From: Luteimonas sp. YGD11-2 | GTDB lineage: Bacteria; Pseudomonadota; Gammaproteobacteria; Xanthomonadales; Xanthomonadaceae | NCBI RefSeq assembly: GCF_004118975.1 | Contig: NZ_CP035376.1 | Location: 620,001 to 684,000, forward strand | DNA length: 64,000 nt | Direction: 5' to 3' | In this document: positions 8,474 through 18,163 of the stretch, in pieces | Numbering within the stretch: the first letter of the stretch is position 1 | Layout of the letters: each line of letters opens with the position of its first letter | Program-made: the position numbers and the translations under genes | Notes under the pieces: model-generated | Database searches by the model: none | Told to the model about the DNA's origin: nothing | Seen by the model: the letters and a program-made list of their open reading frames with translations, nothing else

Positions 8474-9424
8474 ATGAGCACCGACCGCAAACCGCCGGCT
8501 CCCGGCCACGCCGCGAACCTGCCGGCCTCGACCCGGCCGGCGTCGGAGCCGGCGACGGACAACCAGCGCGACCTTGAAGCCGGCATCCACACCGATCTCG
8601 AAGGGCGGATGACCTACGGCGGCTACCTGCGCCTGGACCGCCTGCTGTCGGCACAGGTGCCGCTGTCGGATCCGCCGCACCACGACGAGATGCTGTTCAT
8701 CGTCCAGCACCACGTCTCCGAACTGTGGATCAAGCTGATGATCCACGAGCTGGGCGCCGCGATCGTGCACCTGCGGCGCGACGAGGTCGGGCGCTGCCGC
8801 AAGGTGCTGGCGCGCTGCAAGCAGGTGCTGCGCCAGCTGACCGAGCAGTGGTCGGTGCTGGAAACGCTCACCCCGTCGGAGTACATGGAATTCCGCGGGA
8901 TCCTGGGGCCGTCGTCGGGGTTCCAGTCGCTGCAGTACCGCACGGTGGAATTCCTGCTGGGCAACAAGAACGAGCAGATGCTCGACGTGTTCGCCCACGA
9001 CGCCGACGGCCAGGCCGCGCTCGAGAGCGTGCTGCGTGCGCCCAGCCTCTACGACGAATTCCTGCGCTACCTCGCGCGCTGGGGCCATGCGATCCCGCCC
9101 GCGCACCTCGAGCGCGACTGGAGCCGGCCGCACGTCATGGACCCGGCACTGGTGGAGGTGATGCGGGTGATCTACGCGGATACCGGCACCTGGTGGCGCG
9201 AGTACTCGCTGTGCGAGGACCTCGTCGATCTCGAGTCGCAGTTCCAGCTGTGGCGTTTCCGCCACATGCGCACGGTGATGCGCATCATCGGCTTCAAGCG
9301 CGGCACCGGAGGTTCCAGCGGCGTCGGCTTCCTGCGCCAGGCACTCGACCTCACCTTCTTCCCCGAGCTGTTCGAGGTGCGCACGCATCTCGCGCCACCT
9401 GCCGGCGCAACCGGCCGCTACTGA
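8474..9424 (+). CDS. kynA: Tryptophan 2,3-dioxygenase
   Basis: 316-residue heme dioxygenase that opens the indole ring of L-tryptophan to N-formylkynurenine, the first step of the kynurenine pathway. The fold signature [20 protein letters not shown], the active-site helix [15 protein letters not shown] (catalytic His of the HH pair), the substrate-binding [16 protein letters not shown] and the heme-ligand region [12 protein letters not shown] are all intact, as is the C-terminal loop [11 protein letters not shown]. About 18 residues longer than the enzyme I recall from Xanthomonas, all at the variable N-terminus, so an internal start is possible. The next genes are transporters; no kynurenine formamidase or kynureninase lies nearby. 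Confidence 0.96.
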   Translation: MSTDRKPPAPGHAANLPASTRPASEPATDNQRDLEAGIHTDLEGRMTYGGYLRLDRLLSAQVPLSDPPHHDEMLFIVQHHVSELWIKLMIHELGAAIVHLRRDEVGRCRKVLARCKQVLRQLTEQWSVLETLTPSEYMEFRGILGPSSGFQSLQYRTVEFLLGNKNEQMLDVFAHDADGQAALESVLRAPSLYDEFLRYLARWGHAIPPAHLERDWSRPHVMDPALVEVMRVIYADTGTWWREYSLCEDLVDLESQFQLWRFRHMRTVMRIIGFKRGTGGSSGVGFLRQALDLTFFPELFEVRTHLAPPAGATGRY

Positions 9425-9491
9425 CAGGCAGCCGCGGCAAAGCGGCTGCTAGGATGCCGGCACTCGAGTCACCGCACAGGGGAACCCCAGC

Positions 9492-11066
9492 ATGAGTCAT
9501 CCCGCTCCGGACGCCACGCCGACGCCGCGTGGCGCCGTCGCCCGATTCCTCGACGCCGTCGAGCGCGTAGGCAACAAGCTGCCTGATCCGGCAGTCCTGT
9601 TCCTGGGGCTGATGCTGGTGGTATGGGTGGTCTCCGCCGCGCTGGCGCAGGTCAACTTCGCCGAGATCGACCCGCGCAGCGGCGATCCGATCCAGATCAA
9701 CAATCTCCTCGCTGGAACCAGCTTCACCGCCTTCATGGCGACGATGGTCTCCACCTTCGTCAACTTCGCGCCGCTCGGTGTGGTGCTGGTGGCGATGCTC
9801 GGCCTCGGCGTCGCCGAGCACACCGGCTTCATCAACGCGGCGCTGCGCGCGATCCTGTCGGTGACGCCGCGGATGCTGCTCACGCCGGTGCTGATCGCGG
9901 TCGGCATCTTCAGCCACGTCGCGGTGGATGCCGGTTACGTGTTGGTGATCCCGCTGGGCGCGGTGATCTTCTACGCCGCCGGGCGCCACCCGCTGGCGGG
10001 CATCGCCGCGGCCTTCGCGGGCGTATCCGGCGGGTTCTCCGCGACCTTCATTCCGTCGAGCCTCGATCCGCTGCTGGCGGGCCTGAGCCAGGAAGCCGCG
10101 CGCCTGATCGATCCGACCATCGTCCTGAGCCCGCTCAACAACTACTACTTCACCACCGCATCGACGGCGCTGGTGGTGGCGGTCGGCTGGTTCCTGACCG
10201 ACCGCGTCATCGAACCGCGCCTTCGCAACACCGCGGTCGACGGCGACATGGCCGACATGCCCGCGATGGAAACGCTGACCGCGCGCGAGCGCACCGGGCT
10301 GTGGGCCGCGGTGGCATCGATGCTCGTGCTGGTCGCGGCGCTGGTGCTGACCAGCGTGCCCGTGGGCTCGGCGTGGCGTGCCGGCCCCGACTCGCCCAAC
10401 GCCGGCGAACTGCTGGTGGCGACCGCACCGCTGATGCAGTCGATCGTGCCCCTGATCTTCATCCTGTTCCTGGTGCCGGGCATCGTCTACGGCTACATGG
10501 CGGGCACGGTGAAGAACCACCGCGACGTCGTCCAGGGCATGAGCCGGGCGATGAGCGGCATGGGCTACTACATCGTCATGGCGTTCTTCGCCGCGCAGTT
10601 CATCTACGCCTTCGGGCAGAGCAACCTCGGCGCGCTGCTGGCGATCAAGGGGGCCAACGCGCTGCAGGCGATGGGGCTGCCGATGGGCGTGACCCTGATC
10701 GGCATCGTGGCGCTGTCGGGCTTCGTCAACCTGATGGTCGGCTCGGCATCGGCGAAGTGGGCGCTGATTGGCGCGATCATGGTGCCGATGCTGATGCAGC
10801 TGGGCATCTCGCCCGACCTCACCCAGGCCGCGTACCGGGTGGGCGATTCCAGCACCAACATCATCACCCCGTTGCTGCCGTACTTCCCGCTGATCGTGGT
10901 GTTCTGCCAGCGCTACGTGAAGTCGAGCGGCATCGGCACGCTGCTGGCGCTGATGCTGCCGTATTCGCTGGCCCTGCTGGTGGTGTGGACGCTGTTCCTG
11001 CTGGCGTTCTGGGGCGTTGGCATCCCACTGGGCGTGGGCGCCAGCTACGAATACGTGCCGGGCTGA
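9492..11066 (+). CDS. AbgT-family transporter
   Basis: 524-residue inner-membrane protein of the AbgT family (p-aminobenzoyl-glutamate uptake in E. coli; sulfonamide or other antimetabolite efflux in some members). Family features are visible: ARFLDAVERVGNKLPDPAVL at the N-terminus, the re-entrant hairpin region SGGFSATFIPSSLDPLLAG, and NLMVGSASAKWALIGAIMVP plus GDSSTNIITPLLPYFPLI in the second half. About ten hydrophobic segments. The ATG follows AGGGGAAC at suitable spacing. It stands between kynA and a peptide transporter, all on the plus strand with separate intergenic gaps. No abgA/abgB hydrolase is adjacent, so the substrate is undecided. Confidence 0.9.
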   Translation: MSHPAPDATPTPRGAVARFLDAVERVGNKLPDPAVLFLGLMLVVWVVSAALAQVNFAEIDPRSGDPIQINNLLAGTSFTAFMATMVSTFVNFAPLGVVLVAMLGLGVAEHTGFINAALRAILSVTPRMLLTPVLIAVGIFSHVAVDAGYVLVIPLGAVIFYAAGRHPLAGIAAAFAGVSGGFSATFIPSSLDPLLAGLSQEAARLIDPTIVLSPLNNYYFTTASTALVVAVGWFLTDRVIEPRLRNTAVDGDMADMPAMETLTARERTGLWAAVASMLVLVAALVLTSVPVGSAWRAGPDSPNAGELLVATAPLMQSIVPLIFILFLVPGIVYGYMAGTVKNHRDVVQGMSRAMSGMGYYIVMAFFAAQFIYAFGQSNLGALLAIKGANALQAMGLPMGVTLIGIVALSGFVNLMVGSASAKWALIGAIMVPMLMQLGISPDLTQAAYRVGDSSTNIITPLLPYFPLIVVFCQRYVKSSGIGTLLALMLPYSLALLVVWTLFLLAFWGVGIPLGVGASYEYVPG

Positions 11067-11190
11067 TCCCGCACGTCGACGGACGTGCCCGCGGGTTTGA
11101 CGCGGGCCGTCCCGGCGATCCATCCTCGCGCGTCCGCCGCGGCGGACAGCACCAGCCTCGTACCGAACATCCCTGGGGGAGTCCCGTCGC

Positions 11191-12726
11191 ATGAGTTCCA
11201 CGCCCACTGTCGAGCCGGCCGGCCCCGGCATGCACATGCCGGTTTCCGGCTCTCCACCCGACTTCCCGCAGGTCATGGGTCATCCGCGTCCGCTGTGGAT
11301 GCTGTTCATGACCGAGTTCTGGGAACGCTTCGCGTTCTACGGCATGCGCTGGGCGCTGGTGCTCTACATCGTGGCGCAGTTCTATCGCGGCGATTCCTCG
11401 GGCGAAGCCCCGGCCAGCGAGCTCTACGGTGCCTACCTGGCGCTGGTCTATGCGGCGGCGATCTTCGGCGGCTATGTCGCCGACAAGCTGATCGGCTACC
11501 AGCGCTCGATCCTGCTCGGCGCGGTGTTCATGGCCATCGGCCTGTTCCTGATCGCGCTGCCCAGCGAGCAGTGGCTCAAGCTCGGCCTGGCCACGGTGAT
11601 CGTCGGCAACGGCCTGTTCAAGCCGATCATCTCGACGATGGTGGGCAAGCTCTACGCCACCGGCGACCACCGCCGCGATTCCGGTTTCACCATCTTCTAC
11701 ATGGGCATCAACATGGGCGCGTTCATCGCGCCGATCCTGACCGGCCTGCTGGCCGAGAAGGTGTTCGGCAGCGACGGCATGCCGGCCTATACCGCGGTGT
11801 TCATCGCATCCGGCATCGGCATGCTGCTGAGCCTGGTGTGGTTCTGGTTCGGCCGCAGCCAGCTGCAGGGCGTCGGCGCGGCGCCGGTCGCAGCGTCCGG
11901 TAACGGCATGGGCCGCCTGTTGATGGTGGCGATCGGCACCGTCGTGGCGATCCCGGTGTTCTATTTCCTGCTCACCATCGAGGCCGGGCTGCTCAACTGG
12001 ATCCTGCTGGCGCTGTTCGTGGTGCCGGCGATCATGCTGCTGGTCGAGGGCATCCGTGAAGGTTCCAGGCAGCGCGACATGGTGATCGCGATGCTGATCA
12101 TCTTCGGCTTCAACGTGCTGTTCTGGATGTTCTTCGAACAGGCCGGCAGCTCGTTCAACTTCCTTGCCCAGAACATCGTCAACCGCGACCTCGGCGGCTG
12201 GATCTTCCCGGTGGGCTGGTTCCAGTCGGTGAATTCCATCGCGATCATCACCCTGGCACCGATCATCGCCTGGCTGTGGGTGAAGATGGGCAGTGCCAAT
12301 CCGTCGATCCCGCGCAAGTTCGGCCTGGGGCTCATCTTCAACGGCCTGGCCTTCCTGCTGCTGATGCTCGCGCTGTCGAGCATGGTCGACCCGGAGACGC
12401 TGAAGATCCCGTTCTGGACGCTGTTCATGGTCTACGTGATCCAGTCCATCGGTGAGCTGTGCCTGTCGCCGATCGGGCTGTCGATGACCACCAAGCTGGC
12501 GCCGTCCAGGCTCACCGGTCTGGCGATGGGCGGCTGGTTCCTGTCGATCGCGATCGGCAACAACCTCTCGGGCATGTTCGCCTCCAGCGTGAGTGGCGAG
12601 GGCGGCATGACGGTGGCCTCCGCGCATGCCGGCTACACCTTCGGCTTCTGGGCGCTGCTGGGTGCCGGCGTGCTGCTGTTCCTGATCGCGCCGCTGATCC
12701 AGAAACTGATGCACGGCGTGAAGTAA
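11191..12726 (+). CDS. Proton-dependent oligopeptide transporter (POT/PTR)
   Basis: 511-residue proton-coupled di/tripeptide symporter. Its first helix has the POT signature TEFWERFAFYGMRW with the ExxER proton-coupling motif, followed by the PTR2 signature around DKLIGYQRSILLGA and FTIFYMGINMGAFIAPILTG. The C-terminal half contains the conserved IGELCLSPIGLSM segment. About 12-14 membrane helices. A strong Shine-Dalgarno, GGGGGAG, precedes the ATG. It could import peptides released by the secreted hydrolases common in this bacterial family (inference). Confidence 0.94.
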   Translation: MSSTPTVEPAGPGMHMPVSGSPPDFPQVMGHPRPLWMLFMTEFWERFAFYGMRWALVLYIVAQFYRGDSSGEAPASELYGAYLALVYAAAIFGGYVADKLIGYQRSILLGAVFMAIGLFLIALPSEQWLKLGLATVIVGNGLFKPIISTMVGKLYATGDHRRDSGFTIFYMGINMGAFIAPILTGLLAEKVFGSDGMPAYTAVFIASGIGMLLSLVWFWFGRSQLQGVGAAPVAASGNGMGRLLMVAIGTVVAIPVFYFLLTIEAGLLNWILLALFVVPAIMLLVEGIREGSRQRDMVIAMLIIFGFNVLFWMFFEQAGSSFNFLAQNIVNRDLGGWIFPVGWFQSVNSIAIITLAPIIAWLWVKMGSANPSIPRKFGLGLIFNGLAFLLLMLALSSMVDPETLKIPFWTLFMVYVIQSIGELCLSPIGLSMTTKLAPSRLTGLAMGGWFLSIAIGNNLSGMFASSVSGEGGMTVASAHAGYTFGFWALLGAGVLLFLIAPLIQKLMHGVK

Positions 12727-12735
12727 CCGCCGTCG

Positions 12736-12756
12736 CCTGCCCGCCTCGCGGGCAGG
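12736..12756 (+). terminator. Hairpin after the POT gene
   Basis: A 9-bp stem (CCTGCCCGC, loop CTC, GCGGGCAGG) begins 10 bases after the stop codon. There is no T-tract, so intrinsic termination is only probable. Confidence 0.5.
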
Positions 12757-12823
12757 TGCTGCATGTCGCCGGTCCCGCGCGGGCCGGCGACGACATCCAC
12801 GCCCTGTCCCGAGCCCTCGTCCG

Positions 12824-14167
12824 ATGACCGACCACGCTGCCAACGTCCTGCCCCGCCCGTCGCCGCTGCAGCGCTGGGTCGCGCTGGTCCTGGTCAGCGT
12901 CGCGATGTTCGGCAACTACTACATCTACGACGCGTTCGGCCCGGTGGTGGACCTGCTGCGCGAGCAGGAAGGCTTCACCTACGACCAGATCAGCATGATC
13001 TTCAGTGCCTACAGCATCGCCGCGGTGGTGGTGCTGCTGATCGGCGGCTACGTGATCGACCGCTGGGGCACCAAGCGCTCGATCACCCTGTTCGCGCTGA
13101 TCTGCCTGGCCGCCGCGGCGCTGATGGCGTCCACCGCGCGCTTCGAGACCATGCTGGCCGGCCGTTTCCTGCTCGGCATCGGCGCCGAGCCGTTGATCGT
13201 CGCCGCCACCGCGGCGCTGGCGAAATGGTTCAAGGGCAAGGAGCTGTCGTTCGCCTTCGGCATCAACCTGTCGATCGCCCGGCTCGGCTCGGCCTCCGCC
13301 GACTGGTCGACGTCGTTCGCAAGTCCGCTGTATTCGAACTGGCAGGACCCGCTGTGGCTGGCGACCGGCGTGGCCACGGTGGGCGTGACCGCGGCGATGC
13401 TGTACTGGATGGCCGAGTCGCGCGCCGAGGGCCGCGTGGACCTGGGCCAGGTCGACCGCACCGACAAGCTGCAGCTCAAGGGCATGTACGCCTTCAGCGC
13501 GTCGTACTGGTACATCGTCGGCCTGTGCGTGGTGTTCTACGCCACCGTGTTCCCGTTCCGTGCCTTCGCGATCGACTACTTCCAGCAGGCGCATGGTCTG
13601 GACCGCGAGACCGCCGGCATGCTCAGCAGCCTGCTGCCGATGGCCGCGATCGTGGTCACCCCGCTGTTCGGTCTGTGGGTGGACCGGGTCGGGCGGCGCT
13701 CGCTGTTCATGGCGGTCGGTTCGCTGGTGATGCTGCCGCTGTTCCTGCTGGTCACGTATGCGCCACCTGGCCCCGCCATCGGGATCTGGATTCCGTTTGC
13801 CGGCAGTGCCGAAGTGCCGCTCACCCTGCTGCTGGTGATGCTGATGCTGGGCGGCGTGTTCTCGCTGATCCCGGCGGTGATGTGGCCGTCGGTGGCCTAT
13901 ATCGTGCGTGAGAGCCGGCTGGGCGCGGCGTACTCGATGATGACGTTGTGCCAGCAGGTCGGCGTGGCACTGGTGCCGCTGGCGGTGGGACGCTTCAACA
14001 CCGCGTTCGCGGCGGGGCCGCAGAACCCCGCGGGCTACGCGCCCGGCATGTGGTTCTACACCGCGCTCGCCGCGCTCGGCCTGCTGTTCTCGTGGCTGCT
14101 GTGGCGCGCGGAATCCGGCCCGGGTGCACACGGGCTCGAATACGCCTCCGGCCGCAAGCCCGGCTAG
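12824..14167 (+). CDS. MFS transporter
   Basis: 447-residue major facilitator permease with twelve predicted helices. The loop 2-3 motif appears as GGYVIDRWGTKRSI and is mirrored in the second half as GLWVDRVGRRSLFM. Substrate cannot be told from sequence. The gene is convergent with the MarR gene and their stop codons share the palindrome CTAG (14164-14167), leaving no room for a terminator between them. It follows the POT gene by about 100 bases on the same strand and may have its own promoter. Confidence 0.85.
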   Translation: MTDHAANVLPRPSPLQRWVALVLVSVAMFGNYYIYDAFGPVVDLLREQEGFTYDQISMIFSAYSIAAVVVLLIGGYVIDRWGTKRSITLFALICLAAAALMASTARFETMLAGRFLLGIGAEPLIVAATAALAKWFKGKELSFAFGINLSIARLGSASADWSTSFASPLYSNWQDPLWLATGVATVGVTAAMLYWMAESRAEGRVDLGQVDRTDKLQLKGMYAFSASYWYIVGLCVVFYATVFPFRAFAIDYFQQAHGLDRETAGMLSSLLPMAAIVVTPLFGLWVDRVGRRSLFMAVGSLVMLPLFLLVTYAPPGPAIGIWIPFAGSAEVPLTLLLVMLMLGGVFSLIPAVMWPSVAYIVRESRLGAAYSMMTLCQQVGVALVPLAVGRFNTAFAAGPQNPAGYAPGMWFYTALAALGLLFSWLLWRAESGPGAHGLEYASGRKPG

Positions 14168-14673
14168 GCGCGCACCGCCGGTTCGCCGGCGGCTTCCAGT
14201 TCGGCCTCCATCTCCAGCGCATCCAGCCGGTCGAGCAGGCCGAACAGCAGGTCGCGTTCGTTCGTGGACATGCCGCGCAGCAGGCGCTGCTCGAATGCCA
14301 GCGCCAGCGGCGCGACCTCGCGATGGATGCGCCGGCCTTCCGCCGACAGCCGCAGCACCGAGCGGCGGCGGTCGCCGTCGTGGATCTCGCGCTCCAGCCG
14401 CCCACCTTCGAGCAGGCGCGACACCGCACGACTGACCGCCACCTTGTCCATCGCGGTGCGTTGCGCGACCTCGTTGGCCGACAGCCCGGGAAAGCGTTCG
14501 AGCACCGCGATCACGCGCCATTCGGTGATCGCGAGGCCGAAACGCTGCGAATAGACCTGGGCGATGGCGCTGCTCAGTCGGTTGGACAGCACGCTCAGCC
14601 GGTACGGCAGGAAGCGCTCCAGCTGCAGTGCATCGGCCGGTGACGGCGGGTGGGGCGGGGGTCGGATGGCCAT
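14164..14673 (-). CDS. MarR-family transcriptional regulator, probable regulator of tyrosine catabolism
   Basis: 169-residue winged-helix repressor-like protein. The DNA-binding core spans about residues 50-115: VYSQRFGLAITEWRVIAVL, LSANEVAQRTAMDKVAVSRA as the recognition helix region, and the wing DGDRRRSVLRLS. N- and C-terminal helices give the usual MarR dimer interface. It is divergent from hppD with a 102-bp gap holding a good palindrome, so control of hppD-hmgA by homogentisate or a related aromatic is likely; this is inference from position and from HmgR-type regulators. Confidence 0.88.
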   Translation of the reverse strand: MAIRPPPHPPSPADALQLERFLPYRLSVLSNRLSSAIAQVYSQRFGLAITEWRVIAVLERFPGLSANEVAQRTAMDKVAVSRAVSRLLEGGRLEREIHDGDRRRSVLRLSAEGRRIHREVAPLALAFEQRLLRGMSTNERDLLFGLLDRLDALEMEAELEAAGEPAVRA

Positions 14674-14695
14674 GCTGCGACGCACCTTGCAAATG

Positions 14696-14709
14696 GTTAC
14701 ACGTGAAAC
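14696..14709. promoter_or_regulatory. Candidate MarR operator between marR and hppD
   Basis: GTTACACGTGAAAC is a 14-bp inverted repeat with one mismatched pair around CACGTG. It lies 23 bases upstream of the regulator start and 66 bases upstream of hppD, the usual position for an autorepressing MarR operator that also covers a divergent promoter. Confidence 0.5.
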
Positions 14710-14775
14710 TATAACGGCGGATACGTCCACCACAAGGCCGCGCACGCGGCCGGCCACCGAATCAAGGAGCCGCAC

Positions 14776-15882
14776 ATGAGCGCGCAACCGCAGACCTCGC
14801 CCCGGGCACCGAATCTCGGCATGCAGGTCACCACCTTCGAGAACCCGATGGGCATCAACGGGTTCGAGTTCGTCGAGTTCGCCGCGCCGGAAGGCCAGGG
14901 CGCGCGCATGCGCGACTACCTCGAGAAGCTCGGCTTCACCGCGATCGCAAAACACCGCAAGCGCGCGATCACCCTCTTCCGGCAGGGCACGATCAACTTC
15001 CTGTTGAACGAGGAACCCGATTCCTTCGCGTCCGACTTCGCCGCCCAGCACGGCCCGTCGGCCTGCGGGTTCGCGATCCGCTTCAAAAAGAAGCCTGCCG
15101 AAGTGCTCGAACACGTGCTCGCCCAGGGCGGCGAGAAGGCCGACCACAAGGCCGAGACCGGCGCGGTCGGCTTCCCGGCGATCAAGGGCATCGGCGACTG
15201 CATGCTGTACCTGGTCGACGATTCCGCGCCGGATGTCTATGCCGACTACGAGCCGCTGCCGGGCGTGGACCAGCATCCGCGCGGCTTCGGCCTGACCTTC
15301 ATCGACCACCTCACCCACAACCTGTTCCTCGGAAACATGCAGAAGTGGTCGGACTACTACGAAAAGCTGTTCAACTTCCGCGAGATCCGCTATTTCGACA
15401 TCAAGGGCGCCAAGACCGGCCTGCTGTCGAAGGCGATGACCGCACCCGACGGCGTGGTGCGCATCCCGCTCAACGAGTCCTCGGACGAGAAGAGCCAGAT
15501 CAACGAATACCTGCGCGACTACAAGGGCGAGGGCATCCAGCACATCGCGCTGTTCACCGACGACATCTACGAGACGGTGGAGAAGATGCGCGAGGCCGGC
15601 ATCGCCTTCCTCGACACGCCCGATGCGTATTTCGACGTCATCGACCAGCGCGTGCCCGACCATGGCGAGGATGTCGAGCGCCTGCGTCGCAATGCGATCC
15701 TGATCGACGCCGATCCCGAGACCAAGCAGCGCAAGCTGCTGCAGATCTTCGGCCAGAACGCGTTCGGCCCGATCTTCTTCGAGATCATCCAGCGCAAGGG
15801 CAACGAGGGCTTCGGCGAGGGCAACTTCCAGGCCCTGTTCGAGTCGATCGAGCGCGACCAGATGAAGCGCGGCGTGCTGTAA
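14776..15882 (+). CDS. hppD: 4-hydroxyphenylpyruvate dioxygenase
   Basis: 368-residue non-heme iron dioxygenase converting 4-hydroxyphenylpyruvate to homogentisate. Two vicinal-oxygen-chelate domains are visible; the iron ligands are His178 (FIDHLTHN), His256 ([12 protein letters not shown]) and Glu336 ([11 protein letters not shown]). The C-terminal lid [16 protein letters not shown] is complete. It is followed by hmgA across a repeat, so one operon is probable, and it is divergent from the MarR gene. The downstream fahA and maiA are 26 kb away in this window. Confidence 0.97.
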   Translation: MSAQPQTSPRAPNLGMQVTTFENPMGINGFEFVEFAAPEGQGARMRDYLEKLGFTAIAKHRKRAITLFRQGTINFLLNEEPDSFASDFAAQHGPSACGFAIRFKKKPAEVLEHVLAQGGEKADHKAETGAVGFPAIKGIGDCMLYLVDDSAPDVYADYEPLPGVDQHPRGFGLTFIDHLTHNLFLGNMQKWSDYYEKLFNFREIRYFDIKGAKTGLLSKAMTAPDGVVRIPLNESSDEKSQINEYLRDYKGEGIQHIALFTDDIYETVEKMREAGIAFLDTPDAYFDVIDQRVPDHGEDVERLRRNAILIDADPETKQRKLLQIFGQNAFGPIFFEIIQRKGNEGFGEGNFQALFESIERDQMKRGVL

Positions 15883-15890
15883 CGCCGCAT

Positions 15891-15987
15891 CCCTTCTCCC
15901 GCATGCGGGAGAAGCCGCCCCGAAGGGGCGGATGAGGGCACCACGCGTCGCCCTCACCCCACCCCCCTCCCACGTGCGGGAGAGGGG
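15891..15987. repeat. Double palindromic repeat between hppD and hmgA
   Basis: Unit one (15891-15938) is CCCTTCTCCCGC/GCGGGAGAAG, then CCGCCCCGAAGGGGCGG and ATGAGGG. Unit two (15950-15987) is the reverse type GCCCTCACCCCACC, then CCCTCCCACGTGCGGGAGAGGGG. It ends 19 bases before the hmgA start codon, so any RNA structure could affect hmgA translation. Confidence 0.85.
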
Positions 15988-16006
15988 CTTCACCACAGGC
16001 AACGCC

Positions 16007-17362
16007 ATGAACGCATCCACCGACGACAGCGTGATCCCGATGCCACAGGCCGATGCGCGGGCCATGCAGCCGCGCGGCTACATGAGCGGCTTCGGCAACC
16101 ATTTCGCGACCGAGGCCGAGGCCGGCACCCTGCCGGAAGGGCAGAACTCGCCGCAACGTGTTGCCCATGGCCTGTATGCCGAGCAGCTGTCGGGGTCGGC
16201 GTTCACCGCGCCGCGTGCGGAGAACCGCCGCAGCTGGCTCTACCGCATCCGCCCGGCGGCGATGCACGGGCCGTTCGAGCGCTGCATGCAGCCGCGGCTG
16301 CACGACGACTTCGGCGACGGCCCGGTTTCGCCCGACCAGATGCGCTGGAGCCCGATGCCGCTGCCGGAAACGCCGGTGGATTTCATCGACGGCCTCTACA
16401 CCGTGGCCGGCAACGGCTCGGCCGCGGCACAGACCGGCATCGCGGTGCGCGTATATGCCGCCAGCACGTCGATGCAGGGCCGTTACTACTACAGCGCCGA
16501 CGGCGAGCAGCTGATCGTCCCGCAGCAGGGCCGGCTGCGCATCGCCACCGAAATGGGCGTGCTGGACGTGGAGCCGCAGGAGATCGCGGTAATCCCGCGC
16601 GGCGTGCGCTTCCGCGTCGAACTCCCGGATGGCCCGTCACGTGGCTATCTTTGCGAGAACTTCGGTGCCCACCTGCGCCTGCCCGACCTCGGGCCGATCG
16701 GTTCGAACGGCCTGGCCAACCCGCGCGACTTCCTCAGCCCGCAGGCCGCCTACGAGGACCTCGAGGGCAGCTTCGAACTCGTCGCCAAGTTCCAGGGTCA
16801 CCTGTGGCGTGCCGATATCGGCCATTCGCCGCTCGACGTGGTCGGCTGGCACGGCAACTACGCGCCGTACAAGTACGATCTGCGCCGTTTCAACACCATC
16901 GGCTCGATCAGCTTCGACCACCCCGATCCGAGCATCTTCCTGGTGCTGACCTCGCCCAGCGACACGGCCGGCGTGGGCAACCTCGATTTCGCGATCTTCC
17001 CGCCGCGCTGGCTGGTGCAGCAGCACACGTTCCGGCCGCCGTGGTTCCACCGCAACGTGGCCAGCGAATTCATGGGCCTGGTGCACGGCGAGTACGACGC
17101 CAAGGCCGAAGGCTTCGCGCCCGGTGGCTGCTCGCTGCACAACTGCATGACCGGGCACGGCCCGGATGCGGCGACCTTCGAGAAGGCATCGAATGCGGAT
17201 CTCTCCAGGCCCGACGTGATCCGCGACACCATGGCCTTCATGTTCGAGTCGCGGGCGGTGATCCGCCCGACGCAGCAGGCGGTCGATGCCGCCCACCGCC
17301 AGCGCGACTACCAGGCCTGCTGGGCCGGCCTGAAGCGCAACTTCAGCCCGCCACGCGGCTGA
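16007..17362 (+). CDS. hmgA: Homogentisate 1,2-dioxygenase
   Basis: 451-residue ring-cleaving iron dioxygenase turning homogentisate into maleylacetoacetate. The signature [13 protein letters not shown] opens the protein; [15 protein letters not shown] and RSWLYRIRP follow, and the metal-binding C-terminal region [23 protein letters not shown] and [13 protein letters not shown] holds the conserved His and Glu ligands. The ATG at 16007 (MNASTDDSV) is preferred: the frame is open further upstream but only through repeat sequence. Probably co-transcribed with hppD. Confidence 0.97.
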   Translation: MNASTDDSVIPMPQADARAMQPRGYMSGFGNHFATEAEAGTLPEGQNSPQRVAHGLYAEQLSGSAFTAPRAENRRSWLYRIRPAAMHGPFERCMQPRLHDDFGDGPVSPDQMRWSPMPLPETPVDFIDGLYTVAGNGSAAAQTGIAVRVYAASTSMQGRYYYSADGEQLIVPQQGRLRIATEMGVLDVEPQEIAVIPRGVRFRVELPDGPSRGYLCENFGAHLRLPDLGPIGSNGLANPRDFLSPQAAYEDLEGSFELVAKFQGHLWRADIGHSPLDVVGWHGNYAPYKYDLRRFNTIGSISFDHPDPSIFLVLTSPSDTAGVGNLDFAIFPPRWLVQQHTFRPPWFHRNVASEFMGLVHGEYDAKAEGFAPGGCSLHNCMTGHGPDAATFEKASNADLSRPDVIRDTMAFMFESRAVIRPTQQAVDAAHRQRDYQACWAGLKRNFSPPRG

Positions 17363-17466
17363 GCCGGGTCGGTACGACGCGCGACCCGCGCGCTGTCGCC
17401 GGCCACTCGCCGGCGCCGCAGGCATCCTGCCGATGCGACCCGGCGTGACTGACTGACACGCCGACT

Positions 17467-17488
17467 GGCTGCGCGCACATGCGCAGCC
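17467..17488. terminator. Hairpin between convergent hmgA and mrpG
   Basis: Perfect 8-bp stem GGCTGCGC/GCGCAGCC with a six-base loop, just before the mrpG stop. It could act in both directions; no T-tract. Confidence 0.45.
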
Positions 17489-17492
17489 GTGC

Positions 17493-17897
17493 TCATTCCA
17501 CGTGCGGGCGCTCGGCCTGCCGGGCGCGTTCATCCGCGCGCTCGTCGGCGTCATCGCGGATATGTCCGCCCGGGTCCGGCGTTGCCGAAGGGTCGCCGGG
17601 GCGGCCTTCCATCAGCGACAGCGCTGCGCGTGACATCAGGTGCGCCGAGACCGGCGCGGTCATGAAGAGGAACAGCGTGATCAGCAGCTCGCGCGGATGC
17701 AGGCCGGCCCCGTGCACGGTGTGGTAGAGGATCGAGGCGGCCAGGATGCAGCCGACGCCGAGCGTGCTCGCCTTGGTCGGGCCGTGGATGCGGGTGAAGA
17801 AGCTCGACAGCTTGACCAGCGCGAACGCGCCGAGGAACACGAAGAAGCAACCCACGACCAGCAGGAAGATGGCGAGGGTGTCGATGACGGCGTTCAT
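17493..17897 (-). CDS. mnhG: Mrp/Mnh Na+/H+ antiporter subunit G
   Basis: 134-residue small membrane subunit with three helices (LAIFLLVVGCFFVFLGAFAL; GVGCILAASILYHTV; LLITLFLFMTAPVSAHL) and the MnhG signature RIHGPTKASTLGV. The hydrophilic C-terminal tail, rich in Asp/Arg, is longer than usual. The start overlaps the mnhF stop by four bases (ATGA). Last gene of the six-gene Mrp operon, whose multi-subunit antiporter exports Na+ in exchange for protons. Confidence 0.92.
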   Translation of the reverse strand: MNAVIDTLAIFLLVVGCFFVFLGAFALVKLSSFFTRIHGPTKASTLGVGCILAASILYHTVHGAGLHPRELLITLFLFMTAPVSAHLMSRAALSLMEGRPGDPSATPDPGGHIRDDADERADERARQAERPHVE

Positions 17898-18163
17898 TCC
17901 ACGATGTCCCGGCGGATGACGTACTTCGACAGCACCACGGTGCCGAAGAACCCGAGCATGGCGATGATCAGTGCGGCCTCGAAATAGATTTCCGAGTCGA
18001 GGTGCATGCCGAACAGGATCAGCTGGGCGATGGTGCTGACGTACAGCGTGTCGAGCGCGAGGATGCGGTCGGGCGCGGAGGGGCCGCGGATCAACCGTAT
18101 CAGCGAAAGCAGCATCGCCGAACCGACGACGACCATGCCAGCGACCACAGCGATATCGATCAT
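17894..18163 (-). CDS. mnhF: Mrp/Mnh Na+/H+ antiporter subunit F
   Basis: 89-residue three-helix membrane subunit. The family motif RLIRGPSAPDRILALDTLYV and the C-terminal GFFGTVVLSKYVIRRDIVE identify it. Four-base overlaps on both sides (with mnhE and mnhG) indicate tight translational coupling in the operon. Confidence 0.93.
   Translation of the reverse strand: MIDIAVVAGMVVVGSAMLLSLIRLIRGPSAPDRILALDTLYVSTIAQLILFGMHLDSEIYFEAALIIAMLGFFGTVVLSKYVIRRDIVE

Noticed and set aside
4759..8577. A 1272-codon open frame on the plus strand opposite the nuclease gene
   Set aside because: Its translation is rich in Arg, Gly and His with no domain or signal; the opposite strand has a complete multi-domain secreted nuclease. 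A high-GC shadow frame.
15932..16006. N-terminal extension of homogentisate dioxygenase by 25 residues
   Set aside because: The extension is encoded by the palindromic repeat and lacks family support; the ATG at 16007 fits the family N-terminus.
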